This document shows positions 52,581 through 62,019 of a stretch of DNA of 64,000 nt, piece after piece. The number at the start of each line of letters is the position of its first letter. Within the stretch, counting starts at the first letter, position 1. Source of the DNA: Flavobacterium denitrificans DSM 15936. GTDB taxonomy: Bacteria > Bacteroidota > Bacteroidia > Flavobacteriales > Flavobacteriaceae. Below the pieces are notes generated by a model that saw only the letters and a list, made by a program, of their open reading frames with translations, ran no database searches and was not told where the DNA came from. A program made the translations under genes and the position numbers. The stretch covers positions 97,676 through 161,675 of the forward strand of contig NZ_AUDL01000013.1 in the NCBI RefSeq assembly GCF_000425445.1, written 5' to 3'.

Positions 52581-54629
52581 TTAAAGAAAATCTGCATCAG
52601 AAACGCCTTCGTTTATTTTGATATCAGACATTTTAATGTCCAATTCAAAACCGACATTCTGAATTAAATTGAAAGGAACCTTCACGCCTTTTACTTCTTT
52701 GTAATCATTAAAATTGGTGATTTGAGTAACCGATTTTCCGCCTTGTTCACGAACTTTAGATTCTGCTACTTTTAAGCCAGATTTAATATCATAAAAATAG
52801 GTTATTTTGCCGTCTTTAATCGCATAAGCATCACTTCCGTTGATTGGTTCGATGCTGTCAACTTTCAAGTCAGTTCTTTTTGCCAATTGTAATTCCTCAA
52901 ATGGAGCCGCATTAGCTTTCATGTCTTTTAGGTCATCACCTTCAAGATTTTTACGTTGGCCTTGTTGTTCAACATAAGCGCCTTTTTCGTTCACAACTTG
53001 TTTCATCAAGTTCATAGTTCCCATAGAAAGAGAAACCATCATTTTTCCTTTTGAATCTAATTTTGATGTGAAAGTTAATGGAGTAGGAGCTTGTGGTACC
53101 GTCGTGCTTCCGTTCATGTAAAGTGTTTTCACTGCAGTAACAGCTTTTTCACCACCAATTGCTTTGATGTAATTTTGAAAAACTGTTTGCGCTGTAACAT
53201 TTGAAGGCGCATCTTTTTTAGTTGCCGGTTTTTCAACTGGATTTCCGTATTTATCGAAATAATAAATCGGAATTTGAGTTTTTTCTAAGCCGGCAATCAC
53301 GTCAGATCCTTTTCCTGCAATAACAATTCGCATATTGTCAAGAAGGAAATATTTGTTTGCTACACGGTAAATATCGTCAGCAGTTACATTGTTTATTGTT
53401 TGAATGTATTTTTCGTAGAAATCAGCAGGAAGTTTTTCTGTTTCAATATTCAAGGCGTAACGTGCAACAGCCTGAGGTTTTTCAACCTGCATTACAAAAC
53501 GTCCAATATATCCAGCTTTTACATTTTTCAAAACATCATCAGAGACTTTTTCTGTTCTGATTCTTTTGATTTCTTTGATAAATTGTACAACTGCACTATC
53601 TGTAACCGTGTTTCGAACTGCAGATGATGCTTTGAATTTTGTTACATATTTTCCACTTCCAATGCTTGAGTTTGCGCCATATGTCCATGCATGTTGTTCA
53701 CGCAAATTCATGTTAAGGTAACTGTTGAAATCGCCTCCTAAAATTTGATTTGCAATTACTGCAGGGAAAAAATCAGGATCACCCATTCTTAAATTCACGG
53801 TATTTACCAATGAAATTTCAGACTGAACGGCATTTGGAACATCTACAAAATCAATTTGAAGCTTAGATGCATTTTCTGGATTTGGATACGTGTTTTTTGG
53901 AGCCGCTTGTTTTTTCCATCCGCCAAAAAGTTTCTCAACGGCCGGTTTTACATCTTTGAATTTTACGTCTCCGATAATCACTAAATAAGCATTTTCAGGA
54001 ACAAAATACGTGTTGTAGTTTGCTTGAACATCTGCAAGCGTTACATTTTTTACTGTTTCTTCAGAAAGATATTCTCCCGATGGATGATTTTTGCCAAAAG
54101 CCAAAACATCAACGACACGATTTGCTATTGCAGGAACGCTTTTTTCTTCAGCTTTTAAGCCTTCAAGTAGTTTAGCTTTTTCTTTGTCAAATTCAGTTTG
54201 AGTGAAATTTGGCTGCAAAGCCCCTTCTGCCAAAAGTTCTAAAACACGTCCAGAATATTTAGAAAGCGAGCTTGCAAAAGCGCCTTGCGAAGTGAAATTG
54301 ATGTTTGCGCCATAAAAATCAATTTCTTCGTTAAAAGCTTCTTTAGTTGTTTTTTTGGTTCCGTTTCCAATTAAGCTACTCGTCAAATCATCAACACCTT
54401 TTTTGTTTCCTTCGGTAAAAGGAGCATTGTCTAATGTTAAGTTAAAGCTAACTTTTGGTAATTTATGGTTTTCGACAACTAAAACTTTCATGCCGTTTGC
54501 CAACACAAAAGTTTGTGGCTTTTTAATGTTGACTACTGGGGCGTTTCCTGGTTTTGGTTGTGGACGATCTTGTGCTGTCATAATTCCTGTTAGGAAAAAA
54601 AGGATTAAAAAAGGATATATTTTTTTCAT
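52581..54629 (-). CDS. M16-family peptidase-like subunit lacking the zinc motif, with C-terminal extension
   Basis: The 682-residue protein has a signal peptide (MKKIYPFLILFFLTGIMTAQ) and two M16 repeats (about 35-440). Where active M16 enzymes have HxxEH, this has KKGVDDLTSSL, so it is probably catalytically inactive. About 220 extra residues follow (about 460-682), resembling a lipoprotein-sorting-like beta domain (TYFYDIKSGLKVAESKVREQG). It lies 13 nt after the active M16 gene, so the pair likely forms a heterodimer in the periplasm. Confidence 0.88.
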   Translation of the reverse strand: MKKIYPFLILFFLTGIMTAQDRPQPKPGNAPVVNIKKPQTFVLANGMKVLVVENHKLPKVSFNLTLDNAPFTEGNKKGVDDLTSSLIGNGTKKTTKEAFNEEIDFYGANINFTSQGAFASSLSKYSGRVLELLAEGALQPNFTQTEFDKEKAKLLEGLKAEEKSVPAIANRVVDVLAFGKNHPSGEYLSEETVKNVTLADVQANYNTYFVPENAYLVIIGDVKFKDVKPAVEKLFGGWKKQAAPKNTYPNPENASKLQIDFVDVPNAVQSEISLVNTVNLRMGDPDFFPAVIANQILGGDFNSYLNMNLREQHAWTYGANSSIGSGKYVTKFKASSAVRNTVTDSAVVQFIKEIKRIRTEKVSDDVLKNVKAGYIGRFVMQVEKPQAVARYALNIETEKLPADFYEKYIQTINNVTADDIYRVANKYFLLDNMRIVIAGKGSDVIAGLEKTQIPIYYFDKYGNPVEKPATKKDAPSNVTAQTVFQNYIKAIGGEKAVTAVKTLYMNGSTTVPQAPTPLTFTSKLDSKGKMMVSLSMGTMNLMKQVVNEKGAYVEQQGQRKNLEGDDLKDMKANAAPFEELQLAKRTDLKVDSIEPINGSDAYAIKDGKITYFYDIKSGLKVAESKVREQGGKSVTQITNFNDYKEVKGVKVPFNLIQNVGFELDIKMSDIKINEGVSDADFL

Positions 54630-54642
54630 GATTCGATACTTC

Positions 54643-55965
54643 TTAGTTTTGAGATTTTGCAGTTGGAATGTAATCTAAAATTAAGCGTTGGTTGGGATTT
54701 AAGTATTTTTTCGCAACTTCTCTGATTTCTTCTCTGGTAATAGAATGGTAAATATCAATTTCAGTATTGATCAAATTTACATCTCCATAAAGCAAGTAAT
54801 AAGAAGCAAGATTTTCTGCAATTCCTTCTACGCTTGAATTGGCGTTCACAAAATTATTATCGAATTTATTCTGTAATTTTTCGTAATCTTTCTCAGAAAT
54901 CAAGTCAGTTTGGATTTTTACGATTTCTTCATCCATTTCTTTTAAAATGTCTGCTGTTGTGTTTGGTGCCATTGGTAAACCGTATAAAATATATGTTCCA
55001 TAATCTTCTTGACTAAAACCAACTGCTCCAATTTGAAGTGCCATTTTTTTGTCGTCAACTATTTTTTTGTAAAGTTTAGAGCTTTTTCCGTCACTCAAAT
55101 ACGAAGAAATTAAATCTAAAACTCTCGCGTCTCTGGTTTTCATTGAGGGCGTTCTGTATGCTGCAACAACCATCGGAATTTGGATATTTGGATCTTCGTA
55201 AGTTGCTTTTATAGTTTGTGTTATTGGTTCTTCTGTAAAAGTCTGTTTTTTTAATACTTCGCCTTTTGGAATTGGTCCGAAATATTTCTGAACCCATTCT
55301 TTAGCTTTCGTTTTGTCAAAATCTCCTGCAACCACCAAAACGGCATTGTTTGGAGTGTAGAATTTTTTATTGAACGCCTGAAATTCTTCAAGAGTTGCGG
55401 CATCCAAATCTTTCATAGATCCAATAGTTGTCCAGCGATACGGGTGATTCTTGAAAATGTTCTTTTTAACCTCAGGAAGAATATTTCCATAAGGTTGATT
55501 GTCGTAGCGCATTCTTTTTTCTTCTTTTACAACTTCATTTTGCGTATCAACCCCAATTTTATTAATAATAGGATGCATTAATCTTTCAGACTCCATCCAT
55601 AAACCTAATTCTAGGTTATTTGAAGGGAAAACTTCATAATAATAGGTTCTGTCGTCAGAAGTATTGGCATTGTTGACACCTCCATTTGCCGTAACGATTT
55701 TCATCCATTCACCGCGTTTTATGTTTTGAGTGCCTTCAAATAATAAATGTTCGAAGAAATGCGCAAAACCAGTTCGGTCTGGACGCTCGTCTTTTGAGCC
55801 CACATGATACATAACAGAAGTAATAACCACAGGAGCAGATGGGTCGTTATGCAGAATTACGTGCATTCCGTTATCCAAATTATATTCTTCAAAAGCCACC
55901 TTTTGAGCATGAGCTACTCCGCCAAGCATTAGTGCAGCACTTAACATCATTATCGAATTTTTCAT
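54643..55965 (-). CDS. M16-family zinc metallopeptidase (active subunit)
   Basis: The 440-residue protein has a signal peptide (MKNSIMMLSAALMLGGVAHAQ) and the inverted zinc motif HFFEHLLFEG (about 68-77, HxxEH), with a downstream Glu in NEVVKEEKRM (about 143-152). It should be a periplasmic zinc peptidase. It is transcribed just before the inactive paralogue; such active/inactive pairs are common in M16B. Confidence 0.93.
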   Translation of the reverse strand: MKNSIMMLSAALMLGGVAHAQKVAFEEYNLDNGMHVILHNDPSAPVVITSVMYHVGSKDERPDRTGFAHFFEHLLFEGTQNIKRGEWMKIVTANGGVNNANTSDDRTYYYEVFPSNNLELGLWMESERLMHPIINKIGVDTQNEVVKEEKRMRYDNQPYGNILPEVKKNIFKNHPYRWTTIGSMKDLDAATLEEFQAFNKKFYTPNNAVLVVAGDFDKTKAKEWVQKYFGPIPKGEVLKKQTFTEEPITQTIKATYEDPNIQIPMVVAAYRTPSMKTRDARVLDLISSYLSDGKSSKLYKKIVDDKKMALQIGAVGFSQEDYGTYILYGLPMAPNTTADILKEMDEEIVKIQTDLISEKDYEKLQNKFDNNFVNANSSVEGIAENLASYYLLYGDVNLINTEIDIYHSITREEIREVAKKYLNPNQRLILDYIPTAKSQN

Positions 55966-56180
55966 ATAAGATTAATAAATTTATGATACCTAAAATAAAT
56001 AGGTAGCTAAAAGTTGATTATAGTTACTTCAAAAATAGTCTTTTTTGCGTAGTATTTGAAGATTTATGCATTTATCATTTATAATTAACAGAAAATTACT
56101 TATATTTTTAAATTTGAAATTGTTTAAAAGACTTGGAAAACAGCAGTTAAACATGAAAATAATATTTTTGCATTTAGAGA

Positions 56181-56210
56181 TTGCGTAGTAAATTATTAGT
56201 TGTATATTTG
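56181..56210 (+). promoter_or_regulatory. Promoter of rplU-rpmA
   Basis: TTG at 56181-56183, 19 nt, then TATATTTG at 56203-56210: an exact consensus promoter, as expected for ribosomal protein genes. The remaining gap back to the M16 gene (55966-56180) is AT-rich with no gene. Confidence 0.85.
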
Positions 56211-56240
56211 CAACCTTAAAAATCAATAAATCAATTTGAT

Positions 56241-56678
56241 ATGTATGCAATCGTAGAGATAGCAGGGCAACAATTTAAAGTAAGCAAAGACTTAAAGGTT
56301 TATGTTCACCGTTTAGCTAACGAAGAAGGTTCAAAAGTTTCTTTTGACAAAGTTCTTTTGTTAGATGATAATGGAAATGTAACTTTAGGCGCCCCAGCTA
56401 TAGAAGGTGCTTCAGTAGAAGCTAAAGTGTTACAACACTTAAAAGGTGATAAAGTTATCGTTTTCAAAAAGAAAAGAAGAAAAGGATACAAAAAAAGAAA
56501 TGGTCACAGACAATATCTTACTCAAATTGTAATTGAAGGTATTACTGCAGCAGGAGGAACTAAAAAAGCAGCAGCTAAAAAAGCAGTTGTAGCAGAAGAA
56601 GCAGCTACTGAAGAAGTAGAAGCTCCAAAAGCAAAAAAAGCAGCTCCAAAAGCAAAAAAAGAGACTACTAAAGAATAA
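56241..56678 (+). CDS. rplU: 50S ribosomal protein L21 with Lys/Ala-rich tail
   Basis: The first 100 residues match bL21 (MYAIVEIAGQQFKVSKDLKV, KKKRRKGYKKRNGHRQYLTQIVI). The usual protein is about 103 residues; here a tail of about 40 residues rich in Ala, Lys and Glu follows (TKKAAAKKAVVAEEAATEE). It binds 23S rRNA near L20. It is followed by rpmA, the normal arrangement. Confidence 0.96.
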   Translation: MYAIVEIAGQQFKVSKDLKVYVHRLANEEGSKVSFDKVLLLDDNGNVTLGAPAIEGASVEAKVLQHLKGDKVIVFKKKRRKGYKKRNGHRQYLTQIVIEGITAAGGTKKAAAKKAVVAEEAATEEVEAPKAKKAAPKAKKETTKE

Positions 56679-56702
56679 TAACAATATTTAAACTTATACG
56701 TC

Positions 56703-56963
56703 ATGGCTCACAAGAAAGGTGTCGGTAGTTCGAAGAATGGTAGAGAATCAGAATCAAAACGTCTAGGCGTTAAGATTTATGGTGGTCAAGCTGCTATTGC
56801 TGGTAACATCATCGTAAGACAAAGAGGTTCTAAACACAATCCAGGTGAAAATGTTTACATCAGTAAAGATCACACACTACACGCAAGAGTAGCTGGAGTT
56901 GTTAAGTTCCAAAAGAAAAGAGATAATAAATCTTATGTATCTGTTATTCCTTTCGAGGCATAA
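56703..56963 (+). CDS. rpmA: 50S ribosomal protein L27
   Basis: The 86-residue protein begins [20 protein letters not shown] and contains [20 protein letters not shown], diagnostic of bL27. Its N-terminus reaches the peptidyl-transferase centre. It lies 24 nt after rplU. Confidence 0.97.
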   Translation: MAHKKGVGSSKNGRESESKRLGVKIYGGQAAIAGNIIVRQRGSKHNPGENVYISKDHTLHARVAGVVKFQKKRDNKSYVSVIPFEA

Positions 56964-56984
56964 TAATCATAGATTACTTTTTAT

Positions 56985-57016
56985 AAAAAACCCGTTCTGA
57001 AATGAATGGGTTTTTT
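56985..57016 (+). terminator. Terminator of rplU-rpmA
   Basis: AAAAAACCCGTTC / GAATGGGTTTTTT stem (one G-U pair) with a T run. Confidence 0.88.
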
Positions 57017-57025
57017 GTTTTTATT

Positions 57026-57112
57026 TATTGCGAGGAACGAAGCAATCTCACGCGCTAAATCAATTGTTATTATGCTCTTGCGATCCTTCCTCCGTCAGGA
57101 TGACAAGATTGC
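57026..57112. repeat. GCGAGGAACGAAGCAATCTC-type repeat
   Basis: A stretch richer in GC than its surroundings begins TGCGAGGAACGAAGCAATC and ends AGGATGACAAGATTGCGC; the AGCAATCT and AGATTGC ends can pair. A partial relative (CGAGGAACGAGAAATCA) lies at 63847-63865. No gene is seen. Confidence 0.5.
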
Positions 57113-57134
57113 GCTGAGTGTTTGAAAATAAAAA

Positions 57135-57168
57135 AACCTTTGTCAAAACTTTAAATTTTGACAAAGGT
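57135..57168 (-). terminator. Terminator of the AsmA-like gene
   Basis: AACCTTTGTCAAAA / TTTTGACAAAGGTT stem, close to the one at 52500-52540. Confidence 0.7.
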
Positions 57169-57224
57169 TCACGAAGTATTTTCAAATTGGAATTTGGAAT
57201 TTAAAAAATGGAGTTTTAAAATTT

Positions 57225-59981
57225 TTACTCCTCAGTATCTTTAGTTTCCTCCAAATCCTGAGTTTTCTTTCCAACCTTTATTTTCGGATTGTCCTGCGTT
57301 CCCGTAACGGTAAGCGGAATTCCGAAGATGCCTAATGGAGGAAGTCCTAAACGCATTTTTAGGTTGAGTTTTCCGTCTAAGCTTGTTGTGCCTTCAATTC
57401 TTGGTCGGAAACCGGCAAATTTAAATTTAAAACGTTCCACTGTCATAATATTATTTTTGATCGTGGTTTTAATGTCAACTTTAGAAAGGTCAGGATTTTT
57501 CATTGATTCCGAATTGGTTTCCTTGCTTACAGCTGTGAACATTTTAAGGCCTCGCACTTTTACATCTTTTACTGAAAGTGTTCCTCCGCCGGTTAATGAT
57601 GGGTAAACAGGTTCCATATTGGCATTTAAACGGCCCTTTAATTGGTAATCCAAAGAAACAATCCCTTGCGCTTTTTCTGCGGCGCTGGCCATTTTTCTGA
57701 AAACTTCGACTTCATTATAAGCTCTTTTGATGTCAAAATCGGTTGCCTTGATGGCATAATCAAAATTAGCTTTTTTAGGTGTAACTGCTTGATAATTAGC
57801 ATTCATTGTTACTTTGCAACCTATTAAGTCAAAACCTGTATTTTGCATCGTCAGTTTGCCATTTTTCATGCTTAAATTTCCAGTCGCATTTTGCAGATTC
57901 AATTTATCGAAATTTACTTTTTGAGCATTAGCTGTAAAATTCAAATTCAAATTTGTTGGAATAATTATAACGCCACTTTGTGTATTTTCTGTTTTTTCTT
58001 CTGGTTTTGGAGCTGAGTTTTCTGTTACAGAAGTTCCGGCTGTCGTTTCGGACATAAATTCATCAACATTAATATATCTTGATGAGGATTTGAATGAACC
58101 TTTTAAGACTCCTGTATTTGTAGTTGCATAGTTAAAAACATTCTGCAAATAGCCATTCATTGTAAAATCAGATTTTCCGTAAGAGGCCAAGAAGTTATTG
58201 AAATACATTTTATCCTGATTGATTTTAAAAATTCCTTCTTTTATAATGAATTTTTTAGGCAGATATTCTGATGTAATACCAATGTTTCGCAGTTCAAGCG
58301 TTCCTTTATTGTGCAATTTGCTGTAGTTTCCTTTTTCGGCATCGCTTTGTTTTCCTTTTAAAACAACATCAGCTTTTACGAAGCCATCTAAATCAAGACC
58401 TTTTTGAGAAAAAACTTTATAGATTTTGTTCACATCTAGTTCTCCTTTGGCTTTTATGTCATAAGTCAAATCATCAAAATTGCTTAAATCTGCTTCTACA
58501 AAAACAGGTTTTCCTTCAAAAGTAAATTGCGCTGGTTTTAGTTTTACCTTCAAATCGTCATACGTTCCTTTTTGGTTATCAATATTTGATTTAATAGTGA
58601 TATTTGTAATTGGATTTGGATAATAAGGCGTTTTTAAATAACCGTTTTCCAGATTAATTGTTCCTTTTGTTTTTGGGAAAAGCCTGTTTTTTTGATCGAA
58701 TTTACCATTTACTACAGCATCTCCGTCAAGATTTCCTTTCAATACAACATTTGAAATTCCAAGAGCTGTCATTAATTTTCCAAGATCGATTTTAGCTTTT
58801 AAATCGGCATCAACAACTGGAGTATTTACTCCGGTTACGTGAAATTTAGATTTTAAATAATCTTTATTAATGTTTAATGATAGATTTTTTGCATCAACAT
58901 CTACTAGGTCTGGATTTAAATTCGGGACTTTAGTTTTAACATCTAAATTAAGGTTGGAAACCGGAAAAGCACTTTTGTTGTAATTCACAAATCCGCTGTC
59001 GATTTTTACATCAAGATCAAGTTCCGGAGCAATATTTTGTGAAGCAATATAATCACCTTTTAAAGTCAGAAGAAGATTGGTGTTTCCTTTCAATTCTGCT
59101 TTAGAGAGCCATGTAATATATTTTGGAGGAAGAGCAGTAAAAACGTCATACAGTTTGCTATTATTTGATTTTATTACAAAATCCATATTATAGCCATCTT
59201 TCAAAAAGTCAAATTTTCCTTTAAAATCGACTAAAAGCTGATTGATTTTTAAGTTGTTTTGCTGGAAGAAAAAAGATAACGAATTGACATTTACTTTAGT
59301 GATCAAATCGGCGTCGACCTTTTTGTTCATTAAATAAGGTTCATTTTCGTAAACAATATTTAATTTTTCGATTTTAGCTTTCGAATACAAATCAAATACC
59401 GATTTATTCAGGTCACCTTTGCCTAAATAATTAAAGCCAAAAGCATCAAAATGAACTTTAGTTGACTGATCGTCATAAATTATTTTGCTATTTAAAATTT
59501 CAATTCGCTCTAATTTTAAAGCAGTTTCCGTGCTGTCTTGAGGATCTGAAGGTTTTGAGGATTTGTAAATATTATAATTTGCCTCACCTTTCTCATTTAC
59601 TTTTACATTGATAAAAGAATTGGATAAGTAGATTTGGTCAATTTTTACCGTTTTACTAAAAACCAGACTGGCAACATTTATTCCAAAAGAAACTTCCTTT
59701 GCTGTAATGAATTTTTCTTTAGTATACGGAGCAGATCCGTTAAGGTTTAAATCACTTAAAGTTAGCGTAAGCGAAGGGAAATGATGAAAAAATGAAACCG
59801 AAACATCAGAATAGTTTAATTCCGCGCTAAGCTTTTCATTTGCTGTTTTTTTAATCTGTTCTTTAATTTTATCCGCAAAAATAATTGGCGTTAAAAACAA
59901 TAATCCTATAATAACAACAAAGGTTATTCCAAGATATTTAAGGATTTTCAATACTATGGATTTCTTTTTACTTGTAGTCAT
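57225..59981 (-). CDS. AsmA-like family protein
   Basis: The 918-residue protein has one N-terminal membrane anchor (about 12-32) and a long beta-rich region. The N-terminal AsmA segment reads KIKEQIKKTANEKLSAELNYSDVSVSFFHHFPSLTLTLSDLNLNG. The C-terminal AsmA_2 region (about 690-890) has LTGGGTLSVKDVKVRGLKMF. AsmA/TamB-like proteins form lipid-carrying bridges across the periplasm. It ends in an acidic tail. It stands next to miaE on the same strand, with a 42-nt gap. Confidence 0.88.
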   Translation of the reverse strand: MTTSKKKSIVLKILKYLGITFVVIIGLLFLTPIIFADKIKEQIKKTANEKLSAELNYSDVSVSFFHHFPSLTLTLSDLNLNGSAPYTKEKFITAKEVSFGINVASLVFSKTVKIDQIYLSNSFINVKVNEKGEANYNIYKSSKPSDPQDSTETALKLERIEILNSKIIYDDQSTKVHFDAFGFNYLGKGDLNKSVFDLYSKAKIEKLNIVYENEPYLMNKKVDADLITKVNVNSLSFFFQQNNLKINQLLVDFKGKFDFLKDGYNMDFVIKSNNSKLYDVFTALPPKYITWLSKAELKGNTNLLLTLKGDYIASQNIAPELDLDVKIDSGFVNYNKSAFPVSNLNLDVKTKVPNLNPDLVDVDAKNLSLNINKDYLKSKFHVTGVNTPVVDADLKAKIDLGKLMTALGISNVVLKGNLDGDAVVNGKFDQKNRLFPKTKGTINLENGYLKTPYYPNPITNITIKSNIDNQKGTYDDLKVKLKPAQFTFEGKPVFVEADLSNFDDLTYDIKAKGELDVNKIYKVFSQKGLDLDGFVKADVVLKGKQSDAEKGNYSKLHNKGTLELRNIGITSEYLPKKFIIKEGIFKINQDKMYFNNFLASYGKSDFTMNGYLQNVFNYATTNTGVLKGSFKSSSRYINVDEFMSETTAGTSVTENSAPKPEEKTENTQSGVIIIPTNLNLNFTANAQKVNFDKLNLQNATGNLSMKNGKLTMQNTGFDLIGCKVTMNANYQAVTPKKANFDYAIKATDFDIKRAYNEVEVFRKMASAAEKAQGIVSLDYQLKGRLNANMEPVYPSLTGGGTLSVKDVKVRGLKMFTAVSKETNSESMKNPDLSKVDIKTTIKNNIMTVERFKFKFAGFRPRIEGTTSLDGKLNLKMRLGLPPLGIFGIPLTVTGTQDNPKIKVGKKTQDLEETKDTEE

Positions 59982-60023
59982 ATCAAATTATGGTATTTGT
60001 TTTTAGAAAATATTCAGAAAAAA

Positions 60024-60605
60024 TTACCCATGTACAGTTTCGCTTTTTCCGTAATTGGTAATTATGGAACCTTCATATTCAATCCATTCTTTCCAGCGTT
60101 TGTCAATGTCGATATTATCTTGATATTTTCTGGCGAATCCTAAAAAGGTGGTATAATGTCCAGCTTCAGAAATCATTAAATCTCTGTAGAATTTTGCCAA
60201 TTCCTCATCTTTAATATTTTCTGAAAGTACTTTAAAACGCTCACAGCTTCTGGCTTCAATCATTGCCGAAAATAATAATCGGTCACAAAGCGCATCTCTT
60301 CGGCTTCCGTCCTTCTTCATGAATTTGAAAAGTTCATTTACATAATGGTCTTTTCGCTCACGCCCTAATGTAAGTCCGCGTTGTTTTATAATGTTGTGAA
60401 CCATCTGAAAATGCTCTAGCTCTTCTCTGGCAATTTCAAGCATTTCAGTTACTAATTCCTCTAATTCAGAGTTGTAAGTAACAATGCTGATTGCATTTGA
60501 AGCCGCTTTTTGTTCGCACCAGGCGTGATCCGTTAAAATTTCTTCGATATTTGATTCGACTATATTTACCCAACGTGGGTCTGTCGCTAACTTTAATCCT
60601 AGCAT
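60024..60605 (-). CDS. miaE: tRNA-(ms2io6A)-hydroxylase
   Basis: The 193-residue ferritin-like di-iron enzyme hydroxylates the isopentenyl group of ms2i6A37 in tRNA. Di-iron ligands are seen in REELEHFQMVH (about 69-79), EARSCERFKVL (about 116) and SEAGHYTTF (about 146-154). MiaA and MiaB are needed upstream in the pathway and are not in the window. A TAATTTTG -7 box lies at 60629-60636 on the - strand. Confidence 0.93.
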   Translation of the reverse strand: MLGLKLATDPRWVNIVESNIEEILTDHAWCEQKAASNAISIVTYNSELEELVTEMLEIAREELEHFQMVHNIIKQRGLTLGRERKDHYVNELFKFMKKDGSRRDALCDRLLFSAMIEARSCERFKVLSENIKDEELAKFYRDLMISEAGHYTTFLGFARKYQDNIDIDKRWKEWIEYEGSIITNYGKSETVHG

Positions 60606-60718
60606 AATCCTTAAAAAAAATGTTCCTACAAAATTAGTGTTTTTTTGGAACCGATTCTTGGGAAATTGGGTGCAAATCCGCGGAAAAAAGCATTATTTTG
60701 TAATATGAAACAAATATT

Positions 60719-61960
60719 ATGAATCAGATTAAAAAACTTTTAATTATTGGGTTTGTCTGGCCCGAGCCAAAGTCTTCTGCAGCAGGCGGAAGAATGATGC
60801 AATTGATTTCTATTTTCAAAGAAAATGGATTTGAAATCACATTTGCAAGCGCGGCTCAGGACAGCGATTTTATGGTTGATTTATCTGAATTTGGAGTAAT
60901 AAAAAGAAGTGTCGAACTCAATTCTTCCAGTTTTGATGATTTTATAAAAGAATTAAGTCCAGGTGTTGTCTTGTTTGACCGATTTATGATTGAAGAACAA
61001 TTTGGATGGAGAGTGATTGAAAACTGCCCAAAAGCAATCCGGATTTTAGATACCGAAGATTTACATTGTCTGCGAACAGCAAGACAAAATGCTTTTAAGG
61101 AAAAACGAACTTTTGAGCTTGTCGATTTGTTATCTGAAGAAGTTGCAAAACGAGAAATCGCCAGTATTTTAAGATGTGATTTGTCTTTGATTATTTCTGA
61201 GTTTGAAATGAATATTCTGAAAGATGTTTTCAAAATTAATCAAGATTTGCTTTTTTATCTTCCTTTTTTGGTTGAAGAAATGAATGAAGAAGAATTGCTG
61301 AAACTGCCTTCTTTTGAAGATCGTAAGAACTTTGTCTTCATCGGAAATTTTCTTCACGAACCAAATTGGAATACGGTTCAATATTTAAAAGAGGCAATTT
61401 GGCCATTTATAAAAAATGATTTTCCAGAAGCAGTTTTAGAAGTTTACGGCGCATATCCATCACAAAAAGTATTACAATTGCATCATCCTAAAAATGGTTT
61501 TTATATTATGGGAAGGGCTGAAGATGCTAATGAAATTGTAAAAAAATCAAGAATTGTTTTGGCGCCGATCCGTTTTGGTGCAGGCTTAAAAGGAAAATTA
61601 TTAGAAGCCATGCAATGTGGAACGCCAAGTGTTACAACTTCAGTTGGTTCAGAAGCTATGCATTTAGATTTAACTTGGAATGGTTTCATTGAAGATAATC
61701 CCGAAGTTTTTGCAAAAAAAGCAATCGAACTTTATCAAGATGAAAATCTCTGGAAAGAATCTCAAAAAAATGGAATTGCAATCATTAATGAGTGTTATCA
61801 AAAAAACACTTATTCAGATAAATTAACTTCATTGATAAATTCTCTTTTAATAGATTCCGAAAGTCATCGTCTTCATAATTTTATGGGAAATCTGCTCCAG
61901 CATCACGCCTATAAAAGCACCATGTATATGTCAAAATGGATTGAAGCGAAGAATAAATAG
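60719..61960 (+). CDS. Glycosyltransferase (GT-B fold, group 1-like)
   Basis: The 413-residue protein has an N-terminal acceptor-side domain (SAAGGRMMQLISIFKENGFEI) and the nucleotide-sugar domain with FIGNFLHEPNWNTVQYL and VLAPIRFGAGLKGKLLEAMQCGTPSVTTSVGSEAM (about 280-314), holding the conserved Glu of the GT4 group. It probably adds a sugar to a surface polysaccharide; the substrate is unknown. It is monocistronic. Confidence 0.86.
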   Translation: MNQIKKLLIIGFVWPEPKSSAAGGRMMQLISIFKENGFEITFASAAQDSDFMVDLSEFGVIKRSVELNSSSFDDFIKELSPGVVLFDRFMIEEQFGWRVIENCPKAIRILDTEDLHCLRTARQNAFKEKRTFELVDLLSEEVAKREIASILRCDLSLIISEFEMNILKDVFKINQDLLFYLPFLVEEMNEEELLKLPSFEDRKNFVFIGNFLHEPNWNTVQYLKEAIWPFIKNDFPEAVLEVYGAYPSQKVLQLHHPKNGFYIMGRAEDANEIVKKSRIVLAPIRFGAGLKGKLLEAMQCGTPSVTTSVGSEAMHLDLTWNGFIEDNPEVFAKKAIELYQDENLWKESQKNGIAIINECYQKNTYSDKLTSLINSLLIDSESHRLHNFMGNLLQHHAYKSTMYMSKWIEAKNK

Positions 61961-62019
61961 TCACAGTTTTCAGACCTAATAATTACTGAAAATTGTGACT
62001 GAAAACTGAAAACTCTAAA

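Noticed and set aside
56029..56250. 73-residue open frame on the - strand upstream of rplU
   Set aside because: It lies over the rplU promoter in AT-rich DNA and has no recognisable features.
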